DNA of 64,000 nucleotides from Paraburkholderia phenazinium (GCF_900100735.1 NZ_FNCJ01000017.1:109094-173093), one strand, 5' to 3'. Positions 43,748-53,823 are shown, counted from the stretch's first letter. Numbers and translations: made by a program. Notes: a model not told the origin generated them from the letters alone.

Positions 43748-44527
43748 ATGACAACCTATGACGAGGATGTCTGCGCGTGGGCATTTGAACAAGCCCGATT
43801 TCTGCGGGAACGTCGTTTCGACCTGCTGGACATCGAGCATCTTGCTGATGAGATTGAAGATATCGCGAAGGCGGAACTGGTTGAGCTAGCCAGACAGATG
43901 TCGGTCCTGTTCGCCCTTTTACTCAAGTGGAACCACCTGCCCGCCGAGCGCACCGACAGTCGTTCGGCAATGATTGAGGCGCGACGGCTGGATGTTGCCG
44001 ATATTCTGGACGACTCACCGAGTCTGCGCGCCAAGGTTGATGAACCCCGAACGTTCCAGTTGATATGGGCAGACGCGCTCGCTCAGGCGACAGCCGAAAG
44101 CGGACACGATTGGTTTCCATCGGAATGTCCTTGGGCAATCGACGATGTTCTTTCTGAGGGCTGGTTGCCAGCCGACGCCTCGAAGCTTCGCCACGTGGAC
44201 CTGAGGGCCTTGGCGCTCAACATCGATGCTACGTATATACGGGTTAGCGGCAAAAGTGGTGCCCGCATCCGCTACCAACGAATTAATTTTGGGCGCCCTA
44301 CCCAAGGCCGTAAAGCTAAAGCGGGGGCGATAGTTTCGCGTATGGCACTGACGATTTGCATGCTCGCGCCGGATGTGGTGGATACGATTCTCACCATGCC
44401 ATCTGGGCCACTCGGACGTTTGGTCAAAGCGAAGGTCCGTCGCGCACGAACACCGAAACACACCCGAGGATTGGTCAAGCGTCGTCCAGCAAGTACTATC
44501 TTTTGTATCCGGGACAGTCAGCGCTGA
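43748..44527 (+). CDS. DUF29 family protein with C-terminal extension
   Basis: 259 residues. The DUF29 domain (about 1-147) shows YDEDVCAWAFEQARFLRERR, LLDIEHLADEIEDIAK, LLLKWNHLP and CPWAIDDVLSEGWLPAD. DUF29 proteins are usually about 150 residues; the last 110 residues (from SKLRHVDLRAL) are extra, with basic patches near the end. GAAGGAG lies 6 nt upstream. Function unknown. Fragments of the same domain lie at 49178 and 52953. Confidence 0.75.
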   Translation: MTTYDEDVCAWAFEQARFLRERRFDLLDIEHLADEIEDIAKAELVELARQMSVLFALLLKWNHLPAERTDSRSAMIEARRLDVADILDDSPSLRAKVDEPRTFQLIWADALAQATAESGHDWFPSECPWAIDDVLSEGWLPADASKLRHVDLRALALNIDATYIRVSGKSGARIRYQRINFGRPTQGRKAKAGAIVSRMALTICMLAPDVVDTILTMPSGPLGRLVKAKVRRARTPKHTRGLVKRRPASTIFCIRDSQR

Positions 44528-44596
44528 TGGACCAATCCGCTTCAATATCGGATATCAACTCATTGCGAAACTTGCGATGTCGACGAAGGAGGCGAA

Positions 44597-44899
44597 GTGA
44601 CCCAAGTCTTTGCATGGGGTTATGTTGCTTGGATGACGCAGCGGCCCTCAGGCTATTCGTTGTCGGGATACATCGACGGCCGGGAATTTGACATTGTCAC
44701 GGACCTGCCGCAGGAGGCTGAGAGGGCATTCGCTCGCGCAGCACGTTCAGCGTGGTTGCACCGCAAACTGCGGGGCCTTCGGGGCCTACCCGCCCGGGAG
44801 TCTCCGCCCATGAATTCGCAAGATACCTACCATGAAGTCTCGCTCAGAATGGCTTTCGTGGCCGTCGTGACCGCGTTATGGAGCCGTGTATTCCGGTGA
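44597..44899 (+). CDS. Hypothetical protein of 100 residues
   Basis: GTG start with a strong AAGGAGG 5 nt upstream, the main evidence. The protein has QVFAWGYVAWMTQRPSGYSL then an acidic YIDGREFDIVTDLPQEAERAF and a C-terminal hydrophobic segment (MAFVAVVTALWSRVF). Its last 17 bp overlap the start of a DNA repeat shared with 49038-49106. No family is recognised. Confidence 0.5.
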   Translation: MTQVFAWGYVAWMTQRPSGYSLSGYIDGREFDIVTDLPQEAERAFARAARSAWLHRKLRGLRGLPARESPPMNSQDTYHEVSLRMAFVAVVTALWSRVFR

Positions 44900-44952
44900 C
44901 CGGCTGAGAAGCAATCAGATGAAAGTGCGCAAATTCAAGCGTGTGCGCGACT
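44883..44952. repeat. Copy 1 of a dispersed 70-bp direct repeat
   Basis: GCCGTGTATTCCGGTGACCG and, about 30 bp on, AAATTCAAGCGTGTGCGCGAC correspond to GCCGTATATTCCGGTGACCG and AAATTCAAGCACGCTCGCGAC at 49038-49106. It marks a duplicated segment in the island, in each case near DUF29 sequence. Confidence 0.55.
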
Positions 44953-44971
44953 CTGTTACGCCCAGCCTTGG

Positions 44972-45169
44972 CTACCTGGCCGCATCTTCAACCAGATACT
45001 CGGCCTCTTTCTGGACGGGCACCCACTCGTGGCACAGATGCCGCACGGCCTCCTCGACGACTTCATAACTCAATTCACAGCTATCGATGTCCGTCACACC
45101 CATTTGAGCGAGGTCAGACGCCGCGGCTTCTCCGAAGGAAATTCTGAAGAACAAGGTATCCGACGCCAT
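44972..45169 (-). CDS. Possible small acidic protein
   Basis: 65 residues from MASDTLFFRISFGEAA with a natural amino-acid mix and GC-rich third positions on the - strand. No good ribosome binding site is seen and no family is recognised. The overlapping + strand frame is Cys/His/Arg-rich and looks like a shadow. From 45170 to 45532 I see nothing supportable. Confidence 0.35.
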   Translation of the reverse strand: MASDTLFFRISFGEAAASDLAQMGVTDIDSCELSYEVVEEAVRHLCHEWVPVQKEAEYLVEDAAR

Positions 45170-45532
45170 GCATGCGACCTCGCACGGGACGATATAGGGG
45201 CATCATTCTGCTCTCAGTGTTGCGCGATACATCATCATTTCGGACCGGAAAGAGCCAGCGCCGTGACCAATGCCCCTTGCCTTGATATCGGATGTGTTTG
45301 CTCAGAGCTATGGAATCGTGAAACACGCCTCTGCGCGCGTAGCCGTGCCGAAGTCTCAAATACCGAAAACACTGACTGCTTGCGTAGCGGCGAAGCGCAA
45401 GCAGCCACTGCCATCTGACCAGGGAAAACATGTCCTACGTCAAGATGCGAGGTGTGTGAGTAGGTCGTGGCTCGATACCTAAAATGACAGGGCTGCGCTG
45501 AGTTTAAACCCGTGACGATGCGTGCCTGCCTT

Positions 45533-46090
45533 TTACTTCGGCATCAGAACCTTATCGACCACCATGATGACGCCGTTGCTCTGCGTCACGTCGTAAGTTG
45601 ATATGTCTGCGGTATGGCCGCCGGCATCCATAACTACGATGTTGTGCGGACCATTCTCAGTGAACGTCAGTGGCTCCCCATTGACCGTTTTCAGTTCCGC
45701 CTTGCCACCACCAGCCTTGATAGCCTCGTCGAGCTTGCGGAAGTCGTAGCGGCCCGGGATGACGTGGTACGTGAGGATGCTGGTCAGCATCGCCTTGTTT
45801 TCAGGCTTGACGAGCGTGTCGACCGTGCCAGCCGGCAATGCAGCAAACGCTTCGTTTGTTGGTGCGAACACGGTGAATGGCCCGGGGCTCTTCAACGTAT
45901 CGACGAGACCAGCAGCTTTGACCGCAGCGACGAGCGTTGTGTGGTCAGCCGAGTTGGCCGCGTTGTCTACGATGTCCTTGCCCGGATACATGGCCTGGCC
46001 ACCGACCATGACTGTGTCGCTGGCGGCGAAGGCGCCGGATACAGCTGCAGACAACGTGGCAGCTACGAACATGGTCTTGTAATTCATCAT
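45533..46090 (-). CDS. Secreted fasciclin (FAS1) domain protein
   Basis: 185 residues from MMNYKTMFVAATLSAAVSG with a clear signal peptide ending near AFA (about residue 23). The FAS1 domain shows TLVAAVKAAGLVDTL, GPFTVFAPTNEAFAAL and the H-box YHVIPGRYD. It is exported to the periplasm or surface, where FAS1 domains mediate adhesion. GGGGGA precedes the ATGATG. It is an ordinary gene between accessory blocks. Confidence 0.9.
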   Translation of the reverse strand: MMNYKTMFVAATLSAAVSGAFAASDTVMVGGQAMYPGKDIVDNAANSADHTTLVAAVKAAGLVDTLKSPGPFTVFAPTNEAFAALPAGTVDTLVKPENKAMLTSILTYHVIPGRYDFRKLDEAIKAGGGKAELKTVNGEPLTFTENGPHNIVVMDAGGHTADISTYDVTQSNGVIMVVDKVLMPK

Positions 46091-46382
46091 GTATTCCCCC
46101 TGAGTTACCACGCGTGATTGCGCGGTCTTGAGCTCATATACGGGGATTACTCGCGCCTGGATTCAAAAGCGGACTGCATCGCGACGATGTAGCCTGATGC
46201 GGTCCTTTTGAACGACGAGCTGCGGGATTGTGTTCTCCTACAATCGAAATGCACCACATGCCAGCATCGCCCACAGAAGTGCTACGGCACATAACGCTGA
46301 GCATCCCCCCTGCTGCAACCGTCGTGTTCGAGGCGGGAGGGGGCTGTCGCATGTCACCGTCGAAGTGCAACCTTCACGGGCT

Positions 46383-46631
46383 GTGACCTGCGTCATCGCA
46401 GTCAAGTCCCCGTGCATTGATGTGTGTGCTTTCAATGGCAAGACCCAACTGTGCGTCGGGTGTTTTCAAACGCTGGATGAAATTCGCGGGTGGAATAAGA
46501 TGACCGACCACCGGCGCCATCAGGTGATTAACAGGCGCACGAGGCGACAGGCCAAAGTGCAGCATGAGCCCTTGGGGTTGCCGGGGGAGCCCTTGGGGTT
46601 GCCGGGGGAGCCCTCGTTTGCGGCGGTTTGA
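46383..46631 (+). CDS. DUF1289 protein with Pro-Gly repeat tail
   Basis: 82 residues from GTG at 46383 (start uncertain). The DUF1289 Cys pattern is seen in SPCIDVCAFNGKTQLCVGCF (PC..VC...LC.GC), followed by TLDEIRGW. This small putative iron-sulfur or zinc domain is of unknown role. The C-terminus holds two copies of PLGLPGE encoded by a 21-bp tandem repeat. The 292 bp upstream hold no other gene. Confidence 0.65.
   Translation: MTCVIAVKSPCIDVCAFNGKTQLCVGCFQTLDEIRGWNKMTDHRRHQVINRRTRRQAKVQHEPLGLPGEPLGLPGEPSFAAV
46569..46610 (+). repeat. 21-bp tandem repeat, two copies
   Basis: Two perfect copies of CCCTTGGGGTTGCCGGGGGAG, in frame in the DUF1289 gene and adding 7 residues each. It may vary in copy number between strains by slippage. 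Confidence 0.85.
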
Positions 46632-46686
46632 ATCGAAGCCGCGGGGGCGGCCATCACCATTTCGCGGATAACACGGGGCCGCGATA

Positions 46687-48874
46687 TCAAGCGTTGCACC
46701 TGTCTTGGACAAATTTGCGCGCCACTGGGTCTGTCCGAAGTTGGTCGGCATACCAAGCGAATTCAGCGGCGAAGGGCGATTGTTCGACAAGTGTCGCCAT
46801 CTCATCCGCGTCCCAGACATAGAGGAAGAACGTTTGAAGCTGAAGTTCTCTATACGGACGTGCCCTATCTAAAAAATGCTCTAGCCCGCTTGCCACTTGG
46901 AGACAAAACGCTCGGAATGCATTGATTGCATCGATATCACGGGAGTCGCGTCCGACGTGAGACAGGCCATAGAGAATAGGGAATAGGTTGTCACTTTCAA
47001 TAACGCTACCAGACATAATCGATTCTTCTGCCCGCTTGCGCCAAGAAGCAACGCAAGTTGACAAGATTTGTGCGTCATCGATGTGCATGGGGGAATTTTC
47101 AATCCTGTACCCTTCAACAAGCCGAATCTCCCCGTGGCGTGTGCCGGCAGTCACGAGAAAATCCAATCCGTACGTAAGAGGAACGCTGTTGACGAATTCG
47201 ACGGCGATAGAGAATATCTGAGCCCCGCCCCGTTGGATGCAATTCGCGGCCAGGGTGGCGACGGCGCGACTAAATTCGCGCGTAGATGATGTGTGAAGTC
47301 CTTCCTCTGTGCACGACCGAATGAGCTCTCGGACGACTCCTGTGCAGTCGACGGATTTCGCAGTGTCGATATAGGCAGTCATGTGATTGACCATCTCAGT
47401 CGCTCTTGCATAATCCAGGTCGTTTAGCATGTCTCCAAGCTGACTAGGCTCAGCTAGCATTTCGTGGATATCTGCGACTTCCTGGACGCCGGTCACTGAG
47501 GTCAAAGTGAAGAATCGGATGAGCCGAGACAGTTCAGATATCCGGAGATGGCGACGTAGCGGCGAATTCGAACCGGTGCCGTTCGTAATTGGGAAGAGGA
47601 ACTTGAGCGCAGCCGTCGCAACCGCCTTGTCAGCATTGTCTGGCGGCAAGTGCGCCTGCCACGCTGTTCGCCTCTCTTCTTTCGTGTTCGAAAAATACAT
47701 TGACCAATCAGTGGAGCTGGCCTCTTCCTCCACTGACCAGAAGAACCCCGTGAACTGCTCGGGGTTCTGGACTACCGCGTCGCGGATTCCTGGAAATCGT
47801 TGGAAGAGCGCTTCGGCCACGATGACGTCTGACGCGTTGACTTCGTGGGTTGTGCTGGTCAGGCTAAGCGTGAGGCGATTCATGAGCCTCACGATATCCC
47901 GCGGATACCGACAGAGGCTGCACGTCAGCGTGGTGGCCCGCCCGCCCCAGCAGCTCGGATTCGAAGGGCTCGAGTTCGCGATGGATACGCTTCAGCAGGC
48001 TGGCAAGCTCGCCGGAAATGTGAGACTGCAACTGCCACGGAAATGCAGGTGAGATGGGGTACGCAACCTGCACGATTTTTTCGATGTAGGCGTTGCCCCC
48101 TGCGACCGGGCCACCGCCAAGACTTTCGCTAACTACGTTTCGGTCGTACGCGAGTAAATAAGCGACGCGTGGGAAGTCCGCGACTGCCTTGATTGTGCGG
48201 AACACTGCCTTGATTTCATCAGGCGTCAAGCGGTCAAGGTCGTCTACGATGACGACAATGCTGCGGTCAAGCTTGGCGAGCGCTTTGATAACCTCTCTTT
48301 TTCGTTCACTTAGCCCAGCTTTGATGGAGACGAGTTTTTCTGCTTCTTCGACCACCTTCTTGGCGTTATCTACCCCCTCGCCGGCCTTGGTAGCCAGTTT
48401 GCTGGCATCGTGAAGCGCGTTACCAACCGTACCTGCTGCGACTCCCACGAGACTTACACCGGGCACATACTTGAGATATTTCAGGTGGCGTAGTAATCCA
48501 GCGTATCCCAGTATCTTTCCCGCTGCCTCCAACGATTTCTTCGCACGCTTTTTGCCCGCGTCCATTCCGATGCCGGAAGCGAGTTCGGTCAAGAGGGCTT
48601 CAACCAGAGCGTCTGCCCCTGCGAGCATCCATGGGTTGAACTCGACAACGATTGGTGCCCCATCAGCCGCCGTCTTGAGCGACTCGACGATATAACGCAC
48701 CACGGTTGTCTTGCCTGAACCCCATGGCCCTTCAATACCTATGACAACCCCAGGGCTCTTTGGCGGTAATACCAATAAGCTAGCGAGTTGCTCAGCAAAA
48801 GGCTTCCGACTGTAGAGGTCATTTGAAACTTGTGGTTGGTCATGCTGGAAAGCGGCAGATTGAGCGGCGGGCAT
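46687..48874 (-). pseudogene. KAP family P-loop NTPase, frameshifted
   Basis: Two overlapping frames make one KAP NTPase. The first (48874 to 47864) has Walker A GIEGPWGSGKTT, EFNPWML, a pair of hydrophobic segments (YVPGVSLVGVAAGTVG) and Walker B VVIVDDLDRLTPDE. The second (47892 to 46687) begins with the KAP continuation; reading upstream of its first Met gives RYPRDIVRLMNRL, the conserved PRD..R..N motif. The switch lies around 47895-47950, where CCCGCCCGCCCC on the + strand could have gained or lost a base. It may be a true mutation, a sequencing error or programmed shifting. KAP ATPases occur in phage defence (for example QatA). Confidence 0.72.
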
Positions 48875-49037
48875 TTGCGCAACTTCTCAGGAGAAGTTTG
48901 GTGTGAGGAAAGCATGATGCTATCGCCATTTCATCGCGAGAGGTATCTCCGACCGTTTGGACCGTTGTCGATTGAACTCGGACAGAACGCATGAGCCAAG
49001 AATCGACGTCCACTTTCCTGAAGTTCGTGAAGGTGGG

Positions 49038-49106
49038 CTAGCCGTATATTCCGGTGACCGACTAATCAGCGGGTGAACGCGGGTAAATTCAAGCACGCTC
49101 GCGACC
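49038..49106. repeat. Copy 2 of a dispersed 70-bp direct repeat
   Basis: It matches 44883-44952, with 19 of 20 bases in the GCCGTATATTCCGGTGACCG part and 18 of 21 in the AAATTCAAGC part. It lies in a 528-bp gap (48875-49402) with no intact gene. Confidence 0.55.
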
Positions 49107-49177
49107 GCTCACGCAGGTGGCGAACCCGGAAAGCAAGATGATGCTCACCGATGCGACCGTCGAAGCGGACGATTGGT

Positions 49178-49312
49178 GAGCTTCGAACGTTCCAGTTGAT
49201 ATGGGGAGACGCGCTCGCTCAGGCGACAACAGAAACCGGACGAGATTGGTTTACACCGAAATGTCCTTGGGAAATTGCGGATATTTTGGCTGACGGCTGG
49301 TTACCACCTTGA
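49178..49312 (+). pseudogene. C-terminal remnant of a DUF29 gene
   Basis: 44 codons then a stop reading ELRTFQLIWGDALAQA, RDWFTPKCPWEIADILADGWLPP. They align with residues about 98-146 of the DUF29 protein at 43748 (EPRTFQLIWADALAQA, CPWAIDDVLSEGWLP). No N-terminal half precedes it. It ends where DUF29 proteins normally end, so the intact gene at 43748 is the extended one. Confidence 0.75.
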
Positions 49313-49402
49313 GTCGCCCCGTTTGCCGCTCGACATCCGCGAGGAGAAGCCGGTCGCACGGGGACTCCGGGAGCCCGGCGACGTAAAATTGCGCATTGCC
49401 CC

Positions 49403-51205
49403 ATGCAGAGAAACGAACCGATGTGCGCCTCCTCCCGCCAGTCATCTTTTCATGACGTTATCACCCTCGTCGAGGTCCAGTCGCTTGCTGACCCGAAGAC
49501 CTTTGCCAGAGGCAAGGCCTATTTCCACGACGGCCTCGTTTCGCGGCTGGAGGAACGCGATGGCGCACTCACTGCGAACGTGCGTGGCACTCACCGGTAC
49601 ACCGTTGAACTGGGCGTAGGCGGCGACGGGGAACTGACATACGAATGTGATTGTCCGGTAGGTGGCGATGGCATCTTCTGCAAGCATGCCGTCGCCCTCG
49701 CACTCTCGTGGATGGAGAATTCGGGGGAAGAAGTGTTCCATGCCGACGAGGCCAAACCAACAAAGCCTCAAAAAAAACGCAAGACCTACGAGGAATTGAT
49801 ACGCGAGTACGTCGCGACACTGAAAGAAGACGCCCTGCGGGAACTGCTGCTCGAAACGGCCGAGCGTGACATAGCCCTGCGCGACAAACTGCTTTTCGCC
49901 GCGCGCACGGCGAATGCCAGTGACCTGCCAGGCATGAAGACAGCTGTACGCGAGGCAACGCGTGTTTCCCGGGCTTTGGACTGGCGCGAAGCCGGTGCGT
50001 ATGGGGACGGACTCATGTCGCTGGCCGACATGCTGCGTCAACGTCTTGAAGGGCCATATGCCGCGCAGGTCGTCGAACTCGCGGAACTGGCGATTGCCGG
50101 CGCTGAAAAAAGTCTTGAACAGATTGACGATTCGGGTGGCGACGTGATGCCGGCCATCATGGAACTGGCGACCGTGCACCTTGAAGCGTGCCGCCGGACC
50201 GGGCCTGATGCGGTGGCGCTCGCCGGGCGTCTGTTCAGATTCCAGACGGAAGGTGCGTGGGATACGTTCTACGATGTGCTGCCGGCGTACGCGGAACCGC
50301 TGGGCGATGCCGGGCTGCGCCGATACCGCGAACTTGTCGAGAAGGGCTGGGATGCCCTGCCGTCGCTCGCGCCCAGCAATGAATCTCGCCGGTCTTTCGA
50401 ACCGCTGCGGATGCGGCTCGAAAGAGCGATGAGCTCCCTGGCCGAACGCGACGGCGATATCGACGCGCTGATTCGCATCCGTTCGAAGGACCTGTCGAGT
50501 CCCTACCGCTTTTTGCTGGTCGCGCAGCTTTGTGCAGAACACGGACGTCACGACGACGCTCTGGCATGGGCCGAACGCGGTCTTGCCGAATCGGGCAAGA
50601 CCATCGACCAGCGACTGCTCGATTTCTGCATTCAGGAATACTTGCGCCGCGAAGAGTTTGAGAAGGCCGATGCAGCCGCATGGCAGCGATTCGGTTTGCG
50701 ACCTGTCGCCGAAGGGTTTGCAGAATTGATGAAGGTCGCAGACGCTACGGCCAGACATGATGCCATCCGTGAGCGCGCGCTCAGTCATCTCTGGGCAGCC
50801 GTAAAGCGGGAGGAGTCAACCGCGCAATCGAAGCGGACCATGTGGCAGGCATTCACCCGCACCGAACTGGTCAGGATATTCCTCTCTGAGGCCGACAGTG
50901 ATGCCGCATGGGATGCCTTCAGCAGCGGCCCGGTCGCGACGCACATCTGGCCACAAATGGCGGTTGCTCGCGCGAAGACGCATCCGCATGACGCCATCGC
51001 GCTGTATCACCGGCTGTTACCCATTGCGGCGGAGAACGGGACACGAAACGCGCGGTATCAGGAAGCATTCGGCGTTGTACAGGCCATCGGCCGATTGCGA
51101 GCAAAGCTTGGGGAACAGGTAATGTTCGCATCTGAGCTCAATGAGATTCGCGCGATGTACCGCGCCAAACGCAACTTCATCAAGCTACTCGAGGTACTAC
51201 ACTAA
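49403..51205 (+). CDS. SWIM zinc finger protein with helical repeats
   Basis: 600 residues. The SWIM motif is YECDCPVGGDGIFCKHAVAL (CxC...CxH) near residues 80-100, and the domain before it is the usual SWIM-associated beta region. The remaining 450 residues are alpha-helical and resemble TPR/DUF6880-type repeats (LLVAQLCAEHGRHDDALAWA). SWIM domains bind DNA or protein partners; the role here is unknown. An in-frame ATG at 49421 is an equally possible start. The IS630-type gene follows after 89 bp. Confidence 0.75.
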   Translation: MQRNEPMCASSRQSSFHDVITLVEVQSLADPKTFARGKAYFHDGLVSRLEERDGALTANVRGTHRYTVELGVGGDGELTYECDCPVGGDGIFCKHAVALALSWMENSGEEVFHADEAKPTKPQKKRKTYEELIREYVATLKEDALRELLLETAERDIALRDKLLFAARTANASDLPGMKTAVREATRVSRALDWREAGAYGDGLMSLADMLRQRLEGPYAAQVVELAELAIAGAEKSLEQIDDSGGDVMPAIMELATVHLEACRRTGPDAVALAGRLFRFQTEGAWDTFYDVLPAYAEPLGDAGLRRYRELVEKGWDALPSLAPSNESRRSFEPLRMRLERAMSSLAERDGDIDALIRIRSKDLSSPYRFLLVAQLCAEHGRHDDALAWAERGLAESGKTIDQRLLDFCIQEYLRREEFEKADAAAWQRFGLRPVAEGFAELMKVADATARHDAIRERALSHLWAAVKREESTAQSKRTMWQAFTRTELVRIFLSEADSDAAWDAFSSGPVATHIWPQMAVARAKTHPHDAIALYHRLLPIAAENGTRNARYQEAFGVVQAIGRLRAKLGEQVMFASELNEIRAMYRAKRNFIKLLEVLH

Positions 51206-51294
51206 ACGCATCATTGATTGACGTTGACGACCGCGTTCCAACGCAGGTTACCGACGCAGGCAAGGTCTCGGCGGTCGACCGGGAGGTGCGACGA

Positions 51295-52836
51295 ATGTAC
51301 ACCGACATGACACACTGGAACCGTGTCCGCGCACGTGTCATGAAACGCGGTGAGTCGACTCGTTCGGTCGCGGCAACTGAAGGCATCAGTCGCAACACCG
51401 TACGCAAGATGCTCAGGTTCGAGCAGCCACCGGGATATCGGCGAACGGCAGCTAACAGCCTGAAGTCGGGCGCGCGGTCACGGTCTTCGGGGCCATGGAA
51501 GGACGTGGCGGGCGTTTTGCGCTCACTTCCTTCACGGGAGGCGGCCGGATTTCTGTCATCACTGTTTCGGACATTACATTCCGCCGGCTCCTGCGAAGCC
51601 GCGGAACAGCGTCTTCGCACATGGGGATTCGGGGCAAAGCCGGTTGACCATGCCGAACAGAGCCGATTGCGATGGATGCGTTTCATGTACGACATCGAGC
51701 GAGGTTGCGTCCCTGTGGCAGCCGGTCTGGACCCGGAGCAGTGCGAGAGGTTGATGCGCAGATTGTTGCCGGAGTCCGCCAACCAGCGTCACAAGGCGCT
51801 GTCGATACTTGCTCACGCATCCGGAATTTCGGCTCGGGAGATTGCTCGCCACCTCGGCGCCAGTCGGAACGGAGTGCGCAGTTACCTGCGTGATTTTGAA
51901 GCCGGCGGCGTAGACGCGCTGTTCAACAGAAAGCAGCCTGCACGGATGACAGATAATGCGGTCCTACGAGGTGCGGTGTTTACGCTGCTGCATGAGCCAC
52001 CGTCGGCGTCGGGTATCAACCGGACCACGTGGAAAATGGCGGACCTGCAACACGTTCTCGCGGCCAGAGGTCATCAAGCGGGTGCTGACACTATCCGGTC
52101 AATCATCAGAAGCGCCGGTTACGCCTGGAAGTCTGCGAAGGTGGTGTTGACCAGCACGGATTCTCGCTACGAGGAAAAGCTTGCGCGCATCAGGGACGTT
52201 CTGGGACGTCTGCAGCCCGACGAACACTTCTTTTCAATCGATGAGTTCGGCCCGTTTGCGGTAAAGGCGAAGCCGGGGCGGCTGCTGACGGCGCCTGGTG
52301 TACAGCCCAGCGTGCCTCAATGGCAGAAGTCAAAGGGATGTCTGATTCTGACGGCCGCGCTCGAACTTTCGGCTAATCAGGTGACGCACTTTTACTCGAC
52401 GGCCAAGAACACTGACGAGATGATTCGCATGGCGAACAGGCTGCTTGAGCGATATGCCGATGCTAGAACGCTTTATCTTTCCTGGGACGCAGCATCATGG
52501 CATCTGTCGAAAAAGTTGACGGCCTTCATCAATGAACACAATGCTACCGCAGAGGCAAACCATCGCCCGTTGCTGGAGTTGGCGCCGTTGCCCGCGAGCG
52601 CGCAGTTTCTGAATGTTATCGAATCCGTTTTCAGTGGCATGGCAAGAGCCATCATACATAACAGCGACTATGAGTCGGTCGATGCCGTGAAGGGCGCAAT
52701 TGACCGGTACTTTCTTGAGCGTAATCTGCACTTCGAGACGCATCCGAAGCGGGCCGGAAAAGCGATATGGGGTTTGGAGCGAACCGCCTGCGAGTTCTCC
52801 GGTGCGAATAACTGCAAGGACCCGACATACCGATAG
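51295..52836 (+). mobile_element. IS630-family transposase
   Basis: 513 residues from MYTDMTHWNRVR, with GGGAGG 7 nt upstream. Two HTH regions are seen: SVAATEGISRNTVRKML near residue 27 and ISAREIARHLGASRNGVRSYL near residue 180. The DDE residues lie in FSIDEFGPF, YLSWDAASWH and LNVIESVFSGM, the IS630 pattern with an unusually long N-terminus. The reading frame is intact. I could not find its terminal inverted repeats or TA duplications. Confidence 0.8.
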
Positions 52837-52952
52837 TCTCCAGCCTTGCGGGGCGGCGTTATTCGTCAGCAAGCGACCGTTGCAAAGGTCCTGGATGCTT
52901 CGGTGCGTTGCGAGATTGGGCGAAAACCTAGCGGGCTGACGACCGTTGCGTC

Positions 52953-53027
52953 GTGCGATTTATGGAAACGTGTCGCGCCGACTTTCTGGACGTCGAACAC
53001 CTAGCCGATGACATCGAAGACGGCTGC
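52953..53027 (+). pseudogene. N-terminal remnant of a DUF29 gene
   Basis: Reads RFMETCRADFLDVEHLADDI then ED, matching RFLRERRFDLLDIEHLADEI of the DUF29 protein at 43748 (residues about 18-37). The similarity stops at GCFSEIN. With the C-terminal remnant at 49178 this makes three traces of the domain within 10 kb. Confidence 0.6.
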
Positions 53028-53127
53028 TTCTCAGAAATCAACAGAAGGAACAGACGACACACAGCTCTTTCTCGTTCGACCGGCTCATGGCATAGTGCCG
53101 TCATTGAAAACAGCAGGAGCAAGCGCA

Positions 53128-53823
53128 GTGGCAACACTCGAACAAATCCAGGCAAGACTCAAGAGGCTGCAAGCACAAGCCGAGGCTATCGTTGCAAAGC
53201 AATCGTCAGTCGTGCTCGAAAAAATTCGCGGCTTGATGGAAAAACACGGCTTAACGACGGCAGACATCGACGCGCATGTTGGACGCAAGAAGCGCGGACC
53301 AAAGGCTGGTTCCAAGGCCGCAGTGAAGACAGCGAAGTCAGTGGCGAAATATCGAGACCCGAAAAGCGGTGCAACCTGGTCCGGCCACGGACGTGCGCCG
53401 GGGTGGATTGCGAACGTGAAAGACCGCAGCAAGTTTTTACTCGACAGCAGCGCTACGAGCGCCGCGCCTGCTGCCGCGCCTGCTGCCGCGACGAAGGCGA
53501 AGGTTGCGGGCAATTACGTGCGGGGACCACACCCGGTCAAATACCGCGACCCGAAGTCCGGTGCGACCTGGAGCGGCCGTGGCCGAGCGCCGGAGTGGCT
53601 GGCTGGTGCCAAGGACCGGACACGGTTTCTGATTGCTGGCGTCAGCGAGGTTGCGGAATCTGGTGTTGCGATTAAGCCGAAAACTGTCGCGAAGAAGCTC
53701 GCGACAAAGACGGCGGTAGCGAAAAAGTCTGCGGCCAAAAAATCGATTGTCGCAAAAAAGGTTGTTACGAAGCCGAGTGTCGCGGAGGCACCAGAAGCGG
53801 AATCTTCTCAAACACCCGTATAA
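53128..53823 (+). CDS. H-NS family protein with two DNA-binding domains and a basic tail
   Basis: 231 residues from GTG at 53128 (GGAG 8 nt upstream). An N-terminal coiled coil (LEQIQARLKRLQAQAEAIVA) mediates oligomerisation. Two H-NS C-terminal domains, YRDPKSGATWSGHGRAPGW (about 73-103) and YRDPKSGATWSGRGRAPEW (about 137-168), bind AT-rich DNA. The tail is Lys/Ala-rich like histone H1 (VAKKSAAKKSIVAKK). It probably silences horizontally acquired DNA. Burkholderia H-NS proteins usually carry one such domain. The frame upstream of the GTG is not protein-like. The 277 bp after it hold no gene. Confidence 0.87.
   Translation: MATLEQIQARLKRLQAQAEAIVAKQSSVVLEKIRGLMEKHGLTTADIDAHVGRKKRGPKAGSKAAVKTAKSVAKYRDPKSGATWSGHGRAPGWIANVKDRSKFLLDSSATSAAPAAAPAAATKAKVAGNYVRGPHPVKYRDPKSGATWSGRGRAPEWLAGAKDRTRFLIAGVSEVAESGVAIKPKTVAKKLATKTAVAKKSAAKKSIVAKKVVTKPSVAEAPEAESSQTPV

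Noticed and set aside
49442..50788. 448-codon - strand open frame
   Set aside because: It is antisense to the SWIM protein gene and has shadow-type composition.
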